Shown in pieces: positions 15,577 through 22,670 of a stretch of DNA of 42,091 nucleotides (position 1 is its first letter; the number at the start of each line of letters is the position of its first letter). The stretch is from contig URNZ01000012.1 in NCBI GenBank assembly GCA_900549405.1, forward strand, positions 1-42,091, in the 5' to 3' direction. This DNA comes from an uncultured Eubacteriales bacterium (GTDB lineage Bacteria; Bacillota; Clostridia; Oscillospirales; Oscillospiraceae). Under the pieces are notes generated by a model. The model was not told where the DNA came from. It saw only the letters and a program-made list of their open reading frames with translations, and did no database searches. Both the position numbers and the translations under genes were made by a program.

Positions 15577-16473
15577 ATGAAACCAGCCATCGTCACCGAC
15601 AGCAACAGCGGCATCACCCAGGCCCAGGCCCGGGAGCTGGGCATTTTTGTCCTGCCCATGCCCGTCATCATCGACGGCACCGTCTATTATGAGGACGTGG
15701 ACCTGACGGCCCATCAGTTCTTCCAGGCCCTGGACCGGCGGCAGACCGTCACCACCTCTCAGCCCGCCCCGGACGACGTGACCTCTCTGTGGGACCGGGT
15801 GCTGGCCAGCCACGACCAGCTGGTCTATATCCCCATGTCCAGCGGTCTGTCCTCTTCCTGTGCCGCAGCCGCCGCCCTGGCGGAAGACTATGAGGGCCGG
15901 GTGTCCGTGGTCAATAACCACCGCATCTCCGAGACTCAGCGCAGCGCCATTTTAGACGCCCTGGCCCTGGCCGAGGCGGGCTGCACTGGGGCGGAGATCC
16001 GGCAGGAGCTGGAGCAGAGCGCCCTGGACTCGGTGATCTACATCGGCGTGGAGACGCTGGAATACCTCCGCCGGGGCGGGCGGGTCACCCCTGCCGCCGC
16101 AGCCATCGGCTCTGTCTTGCAGATCAGGCCCGTCCTGCGCATCGATGGGGAGCGGCTGGACGCCTTTGCCAAGGTCCGTGGCTCCGCCGCCTGTCAGAAG
16201 CGGCTGCTGTCCGCCCTGGCCGACTCGGTGGCGGAGTACGCCGCCAAGTGGGACGACATCGACGTGGCCGCCGCCTCCAGCTGCGTGGACCCGGCGCAGA
16301 ATCAGCTCTGGCACCAGACGGCCCAGGATGCCTTCCCCGATTACCCCGTCGGCTACAGCCCCCTGGCCTTCTCCATCAGCAGCCACGTGGGCCCCAACGC
16401 CCGAGGCCTGGCCGTCACCCGCAGGTTGGCAAGGACGAAGGCGGAACTAGAGCAGCGGGCAGCGGGAAAATAA
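15577..16473 (+). CDS. DegV family fatty-acid-binding protein
   Basis: The 298-residue protein shows the DegV/FakB pattern: an N-terminal IVTDSNSGITQAQARELGI, a TSQPAP loop before the second strand, PMSSGLSSS (lipid-carboxylate-binding loop) and LEYLRRGGRVTP (FakB signature). FakB proteins bind a fatty acid and present it to the kinase FakA for phospholipid synthesis. No fakA is nearby, and gut clostridia often carry several degV copies. AAGGAG precedes the ATG. It is divergent from a TetR regulator, a plausible lipid-responsive control. Confidence 0.9.
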   Translation: MKPAIVTDSNSGITQAQARELGIFVLPMPVIIDGTVYYEDVDLTAHQFFQALDRRQTVTTSQPAPDDVTSLWDRVLASHDQLVYIPMSSGLSSSCAAAAALAEDYEGRVSVVNNHRISETQRSAILDALALAEAGCTGAEIRQELEQSALDSVIYIGVETLEYLRRGGRVTPAAAAIGSVLQIRPVLRIDGERLDAFAKVRGSAACQKRLLSALADSVAEYAAKWDDIDVAAASSCVDPAQNQLWHQTAQDAFPDYPVGYSPLAFSISSHVGPNARGLAVTRRLARTKAELEQRAAGK

Positions 16474-16474
16474 G

Positions 16475-16498
16475 AAAAACCGCCCCGAATCGGGGCGG
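16475..16498 (-). terminator. intrinsic terminator
   Basis: Read on the minus strand, CCGCCCCG-ATT-CGGGGCGG is followed by five T, ending the DUF2442/DUF4160 unit. On the plus strand there is no T-run, though the hairpin lies directly behind the degV stop codon. Confidence 0.8.
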
Positions 16499-16509
16499 CG
16501 AAGCGTTGT

Positions 16510-16956
16510 TCAGACTGAGCTGCTCTGCGGAAGCGGCCCATATTCCCGTTCCATGGCGGCACGGGTAACGACCCACTGCTTTCCGTATTTCTGCGCGTCA
16601 AGCCCGGGGACCAGCTTTCGGTAAGAGATGGCCTTGCGCAGGGTGCTTTCATTCAGCGCCCAGAGAGCGGTAGCATCCGCGAAGGACAGAAACCCATCAA
16701 AGGGTGAAGCCGCCGGGGTGCCATTCTCCCAGAGCTCGGAAGCGTCCAGGTCGATGTCGTCATTCCAGGAGATACCATAGCCGCCGGGGTCTACGCTGAC
16801 CTGCTCGAAAAGCCCTGGGACATCCCGCAGAGGGGAGAACACAGGCATTTCGTCAAACAGCGGGGCCACGTCATAGTTTTTGGAGGTCCCGTCGGTAAAG
16901 TGCGCCAGCAGCCTGAAATCAGGCAGGGGGGTCACGGACTGGATTTTGTGGAACAT
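16510..16956 (-). CDS. DUF2442 protein with C-terminal helix-turn-helix-like region
   Basis: This is a 148-residue protein. Residues about 1-78 match DUF2442 (LLAHFTDGTSKNYDVAPLFD; GYGISWNDDIDLDASELWE). Residues about 85-140 look like a small DNA-binding module (FADATALWALNESTLRKAI; GKQWVVTRAAMEREYG). AAAGGAG precedes the ATG. It lies 31 bases downstream of a DUF4160 gene. The DUF4160-DUF2442 pair recurs in many bacteria and has been proposed as toxin-antitoxin-like; direct function is unknown, and here the DNA-binding part would fit self-regulation. Confidence 0.75.
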   Translation of the reverse strand: MFHKIQSVTPLPDFRLLAHFTDGTSKNYDVAPLFDEMPVFSPLRDVPGLFEQVSVDPGGYGISWNDDIDLDASELWENGTPAASPFDGFLSFADATALWALNESTLRKAISYRKLVPGLDAQKYGKQWVVTRAAMEREYGPLPQSSSV

Positions 16957-16987
16957 AGCAGACTCCTTTCTGCGCTCTGCGCCCCGC

Positions 16988-17278
16988 TCACTGGAGCGGG
17001 GGCAGATGTCTGAAATTCTGGGAGGACCACATCTCTAAAAGCTCGTCCCGGTGAATCGTGGCCCACTCCATGGCCATGGCAAGGCCCTTACCGGGAAGAT
17101 CGCCCTCCATCAGCTTGAGCGTTTGAAGATCGATGACGGCATTATATTCTCCGTACAGGATATGGATATGCGGCGGATTGTGCTCTTTGCCAAGCAAGTA
17201 CATTTTGACCGTAAGGCCATAGAACCGAGTGATAAGCAGAATATCACGATACCGTGAAAAAGTCAAGGGAGAACACAC
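16988..17278 (-). CDS. DUF4160 family protein
   Basis: This roughly 90-residue protein has the family hallmark FYGLTVKMYLLGKEHNPPHIH near its start and a C-terminal NFRHLPPL. The listed GTG start (17278) has no convincing ribosome site, and relatives begin only a few residues before RFYGL. The true start is therefore unclear: an in-frame TTG near 17266, or a damaged 5' end, are alternatives. It is the first gene of the pair with DUF2442. Confidence 0.7.
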   Translation of the reverse strand: MCSPLTFSRYRDILLITRFYGLTVKMYLLGKEHNPPHIHILYGEYNAVIDLQTLKLMEGDLPGKGLAMAMEWATIHRDELLEMWSSQNFRHLPPLQ

Positions 17279-17295
17279 TGTTATCTGCGGGCAAC

Positions 17296-17319
17296 AAAAA
17301 TGACCGACATAAGTCGGTC
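17296..17319 (-). terminator. intrinsic terminator after cwlD
   Basis: On the minus strand GACCGAC-TTAT-GTCGGTC is followed by A and five T. The stem overlaps the cwlD stop codon. Confidence 0.75.
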
Positions 17320-18019
17320 ACGAAGTATGTGTCAGCCACACCGCTGCCGTCACTGCCGCCAGCTTCTTTTGATAATCCCCGTCCCGCAGGCGGGCCTCCT
17401 CCTCTGGGTTGGTGAGGAAGCCGCACTCCAATAGTACCGCCCGGCAGGTTATATGGTTCATCAGGTAGACGGTGTCGGGCGCGCTCTTGCACTCCCGGTG
17501 GTTGTCCGGCTGCAAGTCCTCCCGCAGGGCCGTTTGCAGCGCCTGGGCCAGTTCTTGGGAACCCTCTGTTTTGGCGTAAAAGGCCTGGCTGCCCCAATAT
17601 TTGCCCTCTGGGTAGGAATTCTGGTGGATGCTCAGCAGGGTCGCGTTTGGAATATGGTTCACCGCCTCCGTCCTGTTTTTCAGGTCGGAGGTCTTTTTTT
17701 CTCTTGGGCTCACCGCCCCCGGGCTGTGGAGGGACACGTCCGTCTCCCGCAGCAGCACCGGGTCGGTGCCGTAAAAGGCCAGTAGGTCCCGCAGCCGCAG
17801 GACTACCTCTAAATTGATGTCGCTCTCCCGCGCCCCGGTGACGGACACCGCGCCCCCGTCCTCTCCCCCGTGGCCCGCGTCCAGGATCAGGGTCTCCTCC
17901 GCCGGGACGACGGTTTTAGACGCCGGGAGCGTCTTTCCCAGCAGACACCTCCCCGCCAGAAACATGAGAAAAACGGCCAGCCCCACCCAGGCCGCCGCCC
18001 AAACTATCGTGCGCTTCAA
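17318..18019 (-). CDS. cwlD: germination-type N-acetylmuramoyl-L-alanine amidase (CwlD-like)
   Basis: This 233-residue protein has an N-terminal membrane/signal helix (about 5-24) and an Amidase_3 domain. Zinc and catalytic positions are visible: LILDAGHGGEDGG (His), an ESDINLE Glu, LLSIHQNS (His) and VLLECGFLTNPEEE (catalytic Glu). In spore formers CwlD makes the muramic-lactam of cortex, needed for germination. The TTG at 18019 is preferred because GGAGGT lies 7 bases before it; two upstream GTGs overlap that site. It sits next to the cotJ spore-coat operon (divergent), supporting a sporulation role. Confidence 0.85.
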   Translation of the reverse strand: MKRTIVWAAAWVGLAVFLMFLAGRCLLGKTLPASKTVVPAEETLILDAGHGGEDGGAVSVTGARESDINLEVVLRLRDLLAFYGTDPVLLRETDVSLHSPGAVSPREKKTSDLKNRTEAVNHIPNATLLSIHQNSYPEGKYWGSQAFYAKTEGSQELAQALQTALREDLQPDNHRECKSAPDTVYLMNHITCRAVLLECGFLTNPEEEARLRDGDYQKKLAAVTAAVWLTHTS

Positions 18020-18152
18020 GCCCACCACCTCCGCCCTATCCTATGGGCGCGCTCCCCGGACTATGCCGGAAGTGACGCCCGCCCTCCGGCGGCATAGACT
18101 GACGTGAGGGACCTGTCAGCGTCCCTTATATTCCATGGAGGAGGGATCTTCT

Positions 18153-18614
18153 TTGAACACGCCCAACGGCAGCGCCTGCCCGCTGCCCCACTGCCCCGAT
18201 CACTATGGCACCATGCCGTCCTGCGCCGGACTGGCCGTGCCTTATGTTCCCTTTCAGCAGGAGAACCCCAAGCAATATGCCCAGGACCAGGCCCTCAGCG
18301 CCGGGACGCTCTTCCCCGGCCTGAACCTGCCCTTCCACCTGAAGACGGAGAACAGCACCCTGCCGGACACCCCCATGGCCCAGCTTCAGGCCCTGGAGTT
18401 CGTGGTGCTGGAGCTTGGCATCTATCTGGACACCCATCCCCAGGACACCGAGGCTCTGGCCCTGTTCCGCCAGTACACCGCCATGGAGAAGGCGGCCCGG
18501 GCGGCCTATGAGGACCGCTTCGGCCCCCTGACCCAGTCCGCCGCCGGCGGCGACAGCTATCGCTGGCTCCAGGAGCCCTGGCCCTGGTGCTATGAGCAGA
18601 ATGAGGTGAACTAA
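18153..18614 (+). CDS. cotJA/cotJB: spore coat protein CotJA-CotJB fusion
   Basis: The 153-residue protein joins two coat proteins usually made separately. Residues about 15-60 match CotJA (AVPYVPFQQENPKQYAQDQAL; GTLFPGLNLPFH). Residues about 75-150 match CotJB (LQALEFVVLELGIYLDTHPQ; LFRQYTAMEKAARAAYEDRF; PWPWCYEQ). The start is TTG 18153, placed 7 bases after GAGGAGGG; an ATG at 18135 overlaps that site. It is followed after 3 bases by cotJC, the usual operon partner. It should be expressed in the mother cell under sporulation sigma factors. A CATAGACT at 18093 resembles a sigma-E -10, but no clear -35 is seen. Confidence 0.85.
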   Translation: MNTPNGSACPLPHCPDHYGTMPSCAGLAVPYVPFQQENPKQYAQDQALSAGTLFPGLNLPFHLKTENSTLPDTPMAQLQALEFVVLELGIYLDTHPQDTEALALFRQYTAMEKAARAAYEDRFGPLTQSAAGGDSYRWLQEPWPWCYEQNEVN

Positions 18615-18617
18615 GAC

Positions 18618-18820
18618 ATGTTTTTTTATGAGAAAAAGCTCCAGTTCCCCGTGAAGATCGCCACCCCCAACCCCAAGCTGGCAGCCTTTATCATCAGCCA
18701 ATACGGTGGCCCCGATGGGGAGCTTGGCGCCTCCATGCGCTACCTCTCCCAGCGCTATACCATGCCCTACGCCGAGGCCAAGGGCGTGCTGACGGATATT
18801 GGGGTGGAAGAATTAGCCCC
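18618..18820 (+). pseudogene. cotJC: 5' fragment of cotJC (manganese-catalase-like coat protein), interrupted by the prophage
   Basis: Sixty-seven codons match the N-terminal part of CotJC (FYEKKLQFPVKIATPNPKLA; ISQYGGPDGELGASMRYLSQ; EAKGVLTDIGVEELA). CotJC is about 190-200 residues and continues EELAHLEM, the His being a metal ligand of this di-metal protein. Here identity stops exactly after EELA at about 18818, and the frame runs on for 46 unrelated codons (to 18959) into the phage endolysin terminator and gene. The last matching codons (GAT ATT ... GAA GAA TTA) are AT-richer than the host's usual choices, as if supplied by the phage attachment core. The rest of cotJC should lie past the far end of the prophage. 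Confidence 0.8.
18795..18820. other. left prophage/host junction (attL candidate)
   Basis: Similarity to CotJC ends here and phage DNA begins (endolysin terminator at 18872). A core of a few to about 25 bases within this stretch should recur at the right junction beyond the window. The codon-choice change begins at about 18795. Confidence 0.6.
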
Positions 18821-18869
18821 TTCAAGATACCTGTATCTCACCACGTCCCTATTCTCAGCATCTCCCAAC

Positions 18870-18918
18870 AAAAAACGCCTCCCCCGTCGTCCACGTCAAA
18901 CTTCGGAGGAGGCGTTTT
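18870..18918 (-). terminator. terminator of the phage late operon
   Basis: AAAACGCCTCC (18872-18882) and GGAGGCGTTTT (18908-18918) form an 11-bp stem around a 25-base loop. On the minus strand it ends in a run of six T, just after the endolysin gene. It could also stop plus-strand transcripts coming from cotJ. Confidence 0.75.
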
Positions 18919-18933
18919 CACGTCTCATTCAGT

Positions 18934-19704
18934 TTACTTTTTCCCGGCGGCCACCATAAGGGCAACCTCTTCCCTGGTAGCAAACCCTCGGGGCCTGGTG
19001 CCGTCGGTGATGCCGGCGGCTTTGGCCTGTTTCAGCTTCTCTGCCGCCCAGTCGCTTGCCGGCAGCTTGTCCCGCGCCGCCTGGGCGGCGGCCAGCTCCT
19101 CCCGGACGATGGAGCGCACTTCCTGTTCCGTCAAATCCCGTTCGCCCCCTTTCATCTTCTCCGCCACATCCCGGCGGAAGTTATCCATGCTGACCCCGTA
19201 CCGGCCCCACCAGTGCATCACGTCGGCGTGGTTGGACGCAATGCCCCGGGCATAGCCCTCGCTGTGGCACAGCACCACCCCATCGGCCAGGGGGTCCAGC
19301 CTGAACCGCCGACACAAGTAAGCCGTCAGGTCTACGGCGGCCTGATACGTGGCATGAAAATAGGCCCTGTCGGTCAGGCCGTCCTCACAGATCTCAAAGG
19401 AGATGTGGGTGTCGTTTCCAGACCGCCCGCAGTGCCAGCTACGCATGGTCCAGGGCAGGGTCTGGTAAACAGCCACTGTCCCGTCAGCCGTCCGGCCAAT
19501 CATGGCGTGGACGCAGGCCCCCACGCCGCTCTGGTTCCAGTGGCGGGAGGACGGCTCGCCCAGCCGCCCATCATCCGGGGCGACATACCGCCGCAGCCAG
19601 GGGTTGGCGGCCCCCGAGGAGTGTACCATCACCCCACGGGGGCAGATATGCTCCCCCTTGATGTAACAGCTGTTGTGGACCAGCAGTTGGGTGTACAGCC
19701 TCAC
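18934..19704 (-). CDS. phage endolysin, N-acetylmuramoyl-L-alanine amidase (Amidase_2)
   Basis: The 256-residue protein has a PGRP/Amidase_2 catalytic domain (about 20-170) with zinc-ligand candidates His28 (VMVHSSG), His about 146 (VLCHSEGY) and His about 159 (NHADVMHW). A linker leads to a C-terminal repeat-like segment (ASDWAAEKLKQAKAAGITDG; RPRGFATREEVALMV) resembling the SLH-like wall-anchoring motif of many gut-phage lysins. It cuts host peptidoglycan at lysis and lacks a signal peptide, so it depends on the holin. The start is GTG 19704, overlapping the upstream stop by 4 bases. It is the last gene before the prophage boundary. Confidence 0.88.
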   Translation of the reverse strand: MRLYTQLLVHNSCYIKGEHICPRGVMVHSSGAANPWLRRYVAPDDGRLGEPSSRHWNQSGVGACVHAMIGRTADGTVAVYQTLPWTMRSWHCGRSGNDTHISFEICEDGLTDRAYFHATYQAAVDLTAYLCRRFRLDPLADGVVLCHSEGYARGIASNHADVMHWWGRYGVSMDNFRRDVAEKMKGGERDLTEQEVRSIVREELAAAQAARDKLPASDWAAEKLKQAKAAGITDGTRPRGFATREEVALMVAAGKK

Positions 19705-19949
19705 TGGGCGGCCTCGACATCCTCGGCATAGAGGACTTCGGCCACAGCCTCAAAGGCGGCCTTGCCCTTGCGGAAAGCCACCGCCAGGGCCTTGCCGTGG
19801 CGGCCCACGAACTCCCGCATGGCCTTGGCCTCCTCGTGGGGCAGAACGCCGGGGTGCTCGGCCTGGAACTTAGCCATGGAAACGGTCAGGTCCTCGCCCT
19901 CGGACTGGTGGTTCAGCTTGTAGATGTCATACAGAGTGTTGGTGTTCAT
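19701..19949 (-). CDS. phage lysis-module protein of unknown function (82 aa)
   Basis: This 82-residue, mostly helical, charged protein (TNTLYDIYKLNHQSEGEDLT; EVLYAEDVEAAQ) has no recognised family. ATG 19949 follows AAGGAGAACAGT; the frame extends upstream without support. Its stop overlaps the endolysin start (GTGA), so it is translated in series with it, between holin and endolysin. A role in lysis control is suggested by position only. Confidence 0.6.
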   Translation of the reverse strand: MNTNTLYDIYKLNHQSEGEDLTVSMAKFQAEHPGVLPHEEAKAMREFVGRHGKALAVAFRKGKAAFEAVAEVLYAEDVEAAQ

Positions 19950-20009
19950 ACTGTTCTCCTTCCTGCGCATTTTTCGCGCATACGTGCGTTTTTTGTGTGT
20001 TTATGCTCG

Positions 20010-20291
20010 TTACTTGCTTAGCTGCTTTGCCATCTGGTTGATACCGGTGGCCGCAAGGCCGCTGACGATGCCCACGGCAATGGCGGTAACAGGGTCCGCC
20101 GCCGGAAAATCGGGCAGCCCCAGATACAGCCCAGCCAGCCCCAGCACAGCACCGGCCACGCCGCAGCAGATGGGAATGTACTTATCCGCCATGTTGGGCA
20201 CGGCCTTGACGATCAGCCCCACCAGGTAGCAAATTACGGTGATGGCCGCCACGCTGGCAATGCCCACGTTGGCGATCTCTACGTTCTCCAT
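20010..20291 (-). CDS. phage holin-like membrane protein
   Basis: This 93-residue protein has two or three membrane segments (SVAAITVICYLVGLIVKAV; CGVAGAVLGLAGLYLGLP; AIAVGIVSGLAATGI), the size and layout of Firmicute phage holins of the holin_5 kind. It should form membrane lesions letting the endolysin through. ATG 20291 is preferred (GGGGGTGA upstream); a GTG at 20300 would overlap the preceding stop by 4 bases. It lies two genes before the endolysin. Confidence 0.75.
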   Translation of the reverse strand: MENVEIANVGIASVAAITVICYLVGLIVKAVPNMADKYIPICCGVAGAVLGLAGLYLGLPDFPAADPVTAIAVGIVSGLAATGINQMAKQLSK

Positions 20292-20296
20292 GTCTC

Positions 20297-20668
20297 TCAC
20301 CCCCTTTCAGTGGTTAAATGTTCAACTGCGACACCTTCCAAAAACGCCGCATATTCCGCGTCCGCTTTCTTTACGGCCTCCAGCCCGTCCTCCACCTCGC
20401 CATTGCAGTGACCGCGTTTTAGGGCCATTGCAACGCCCACCGTGAGCTTGCCGTTGGCATGGATCATCGCCAACTGGAGCCGTCCTTCCTTCGCTCTCTG
20501 CGCCGCCCTGGCCTCCACCCGCTCACGCTGGGCCCGCTCCTCTGCTTCTGCCCGTTCGCGCTGTGCCTTTTCCTCTTTATCCCGGCGTGCTCTCCGGGCG
20601 CCGATAATGGCACAGGCAATCGCAGACGCGGCAGAAATTGCTGCGCAGTACACACTAGGGTCGATCAT
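20297..20668 (-). CDS. membrane-anchored coiled-coil phage protein (spanin- or XhlA-like)
   Basis: The 123-residue protein has an N-terminal hydrophobic helix (about 6-24), then a highly charged Arg/Glu/Ala-rich coiled coil (EEKAQRERAEAEERAQRERV), then a helical tail. Membrane anchor plus coiled coil next to a holin fits a lysis accessory protein, but no sequence family is recognised. AGGAGGTGGGC precedes the ATG. Confidence 0.6.
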   Translation of the reverse strand: MIDPSVYCAAISAASAIACAIIGARRARRDKEEKAQRERAEAEERAQRERVEARAAQRAKEGRLQLAMIHANGKLTVGVAMALKRGHCNGEVEDGLEAVKKADAEYAAFLEGVAVEHLTTERG

Positions 20669-20686
20669 CGGCCCACCTCCTGTTCC

Positions 20687-20812
20687 TTACTCCCCCACGA
20701 TCTCCAGATATTCCTCCCGGGTGATGATACCCGGCACCGCCGCCTCCACCTGCTCCTTGGTCAGCCGCCCGTGCTTGTACAGATTGCGGATTGCCTTTGC
20801 CTTATTGCTCAC
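20687..20812 (-). CDS. XkdX-like small phage protein (41 aa)
   Basis: This short gene encodes 41 residues with the pattern IRNLYKHGRLTKEQVEAAV followed by GIITREEYLEIVGE. That matches the XkdX/CD1375-type peptides found just after tail-fibre genes in Clostridium and Bacillus prophages. The start is GTG 20812, overlapping the upstream stop by 4 bases (GTGA). Its role in virions is not known; the position behind the tail-fibre block is the usual one. Confidence 0.75.
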   Translation of the reverse strand: MSNKAKAIRNLYKHGRLTKEQVEAAVPGIITREEYLEIVGE

Positions 20813-21192
20813 GCCGTCTCACCTCCCAACAGCAGCTCCATGGCGTCCTCCAGGTCCGTGGGCTTGCCCATTTTGATGCTCACCGTGCCGTCCCGGTTGT
20901 CGGTGATGGGGCCGGACATAGAAAACTCGCTGTTGTCCCACTCGCTCGTCTGCTCCTCCATGACCGGATTCCCGGCCTTGTCCAGCACAAGGGAACCATC
21001 CTCATTCCGCTTTTGGACCTCTTCCTTCATGACGATGCTCCAGGGCGTACCGTCCTTAAAAAGCCCCACGATCTCGTCATAGGTCCCCTGCATGGTGACG
21101 GTCTTGGACTCCCGGTTGTCCCAGGTGTAGTCCTGCATCTGGCCGTCAATGGTGGCCGGGTACAGGGCCCCGTTTACTTTCACATAGATCAT
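20809..21192 (-). CDS. phage protein following the tail fibres (127 aa)
   Basis: The 127-residue protein begins MIYVKVNGALYPATIDGQMQ and is rich in beta-type sequence with no membrane segment. Similar proteins sit between tail fibres and XkdX-like peptides in gut-Firmicute prophages, possibly as fibre-associated or assembly proteins. No known domain is recognised. AAGGAGGACAAGC precedes the ATG. Confidence 0.65.
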   Translation of the reverse strand: MIYVKVNGALYPATIDGQMQDYTWDNRESKTVTMQGTYDEIVGLFKDGTPWSIVMKEEVQKRNEDGSLVLDKAGNPVMEEQTSEWDNSEFSMSGPITDNRDGTVSIKMGKPTDLEDAMELLLGGETA

Positions 21193-21204
21193 GCTTGTCC
21201 TCCT

Positions 21205-22029
21205 TCATGTGATGATGTAATTATCGTCGTTCAGTTTCACGTCATAGGGCAGGATAAACGCTGGCGAAAATTCCGCAACATAGTATTTTTTCTGAATAAA
21301 CTTTTGACCATAGCCGTTAATACGATAACTTTGCGAAACATCGGACATAGAAACCGTTCTTGTCACATATGGTCCTTTTGTTTGATAATGATCCATTCCG
21401 ATTGAAATTCTGTCAGCGTCCGTGTTGAAATAACTCAGTTTTGCCCCGTCTTTCGGGATGTCATCGTCAGGAGAGTACCCTAACTCAATCAAGGACAGCG
21501 GAAATACAAACGCAGAGACGCCCTGAGATAGCGTTAAAACTTTTCCCTGCAATTTGTCCGCATATGGGATTTTTACGGACTTTATGAGAGACACGAATGA
21601 TGGTGTCGCATTTTTTAATGAATTATAGACAAGTGTATTGCAAGCATAGAATGCGTCACTATCATTGAACTCTCGGTCGTATCTATCAAACGGATATGTG
21701 TAATCATCCCGTCCACCGCTAGAAAACGAATACCGACTGTGCTTTAGCCAAACCCACACGCCGTTACAGCTTGCATCGTACATAGACGAGTCCGGGTTTC
21801 CTTTGTGAACGATAACACCCTTGTAGATGGCTGTCGTGCCGCTGACTTTGATATTGATGATGGTCCCAATCGGCATGTTCCCCACAGTCTTCTGGAACGC
21901 GATATCATACCCCGTTCCGCCGATCAGCGTCCGGCCCTTCTGGACCTGATAGGATACACCATTGACTAGAACTCGCCCCCCCCCGCTAATTTTGTAACCA
22001 GTTCCGTTTATTAACGTGTTTCCTGCCAC
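21205..22029 (-). CDS. tail fibre/receptor-binding protein with DUF6273-like domain
   Basis: The 274-residue protein has three short N-terminal beta repeats (NTLINGTGYKISGG; GRVLVNGVSYQVQKG; RTLIGGTGYDIAFQ). A DUF6273-like domain follows (PIGTIINIKVSGTTAIYKGV; DASCNGVWVWLKHS; FVFPLSLIELGY), a lectin-like fold frequent in secreted and phage proteins of gut Firmicutes. It probably contacts the host surface. GTG 22029 follows AAGGAGGGG; the frame extends upstream into the previous gene. The gene is markedly AT-richer than the surrounding tail genes, a sign of module exchange. Confidence 0.7.
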   Translation of the reverse strand: MAGNTLINGTGYKISGGGRVLVNGVSYQVQKGRTLIGGTGYDIAFQKTVGNMPIGTIINIKVSGTTAIYKGVIVHKGNPDSSMYDASCNGVWVWLKHSRYSFSSGGRDDYTYPFDRYDREFNDSDAFYACNTLVYNSLKNATPSFVSLIKSVKIPYADKLQGKVLTLSQGVSAFVFPLSLIELGYSPDDDIPKDGAKLSYFNTDADRISIGMDHYQTKGPYVTRTVSMSDVSQSYRINGYGQKFIQKKYYVAEFSPAFILPYDVKLNDDNYIIT

Positions 22030-22046
22030 GTTACCCCTCCTTTGCG

Positions 22047-22658
22047 CTATTCCTGCTTTACATACCAATATCCATCGGAAGCTAGCCCATTTTCCGGGTA
22101 TGCCGCCCCATCAGTGGACACCACCTGGTCTATGGGATTATCGTAATGGCTGTATGTAAACCAGTATTTTGTTACCGCACTGGCATACTGTCCACTCGTG
22201 GTGATTTGCAAATATCCTCGGTAGTCTCCCGCATAAATGTTCCCGGTTGCGCCAGCCTTACAAGCGATGATATCCGCATACGTCTTTCCTATCTCACACT
22301 CGTGTTTGGAAAACGCCCACATTTCGGCACTTTTGTCGAGCGTAAATTGGTAATAATCATTCTTAGATGTCACATGTCCCAAATACGACTTGATCTCAAA
22401 GCCACTGCCTGTTTGTTCTGCGTTATACGCATACAGGCCATTGCTGCCGAGTTCACACACTTCATACTTGGAAACTGTATCGTAATGCGATGTATATTTG
22501 ACGTAATACCTGTTCCAAACATGCACCAGCTGTATGGTTTGGCCCACCCCGTTCACTAGGGTCTTTCCGTGCCGGATAGAATACCCCGTCCCGCCCACCA
22601 GGACCTTTCCGCCCTTCGCCTCATAGCCGGTTCCGCCCACCAATAACTTGCTTCCCAT
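22047..22658 (-). CDS. tail fibre protein sharing N-terminal repeats with its neighbour
   Basis: The 203-residue protein starts with three 14-residue repeats (KLLVGGTGYEAKGG; KVLVGGTGYSIRHG; KTLVNGVGQTIQLV) of the same type as in the downstream fibre gene. It then has an unrelated Tyr/Ser-rich beta domain ending GLASDGYWYVKQE. This common attachment module with different distal domains suggests tandem fibres recognising different receptors. No enzyme motif is seen. The start lies 12 bases behind the previous stop. Confidence 0.65.
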   Translation of the reverse strand: MGSKLLVGGTGYEAKGGKVLVGGTGYSIRHGKTLVNGVGQTIQLVHVWNRYYVKYTSHYDTVSKYEVCELGSNGLYAYNAEQTGSGFEIKSYLGHVTSKNDYYQFTLDKSAEMWAFSKHECEIGKTYADIIACKAGATGNIYAGDYRGYLQITTSGQYASAVTKYWFTYSHYDNPIDQVVSTDGAAYPENGLASDGYWYVKQE

Positions 22659-22670
22659 GCGCTCACCGCC

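Noticed and set aside
18618..18959. cotJC reading frame taken as a complete 113-aa gene
   Set aside because: The last 46 codons lie in phage DNA, cross a terminator and overlap the endolysin gene; they have no similarity to CotJC.
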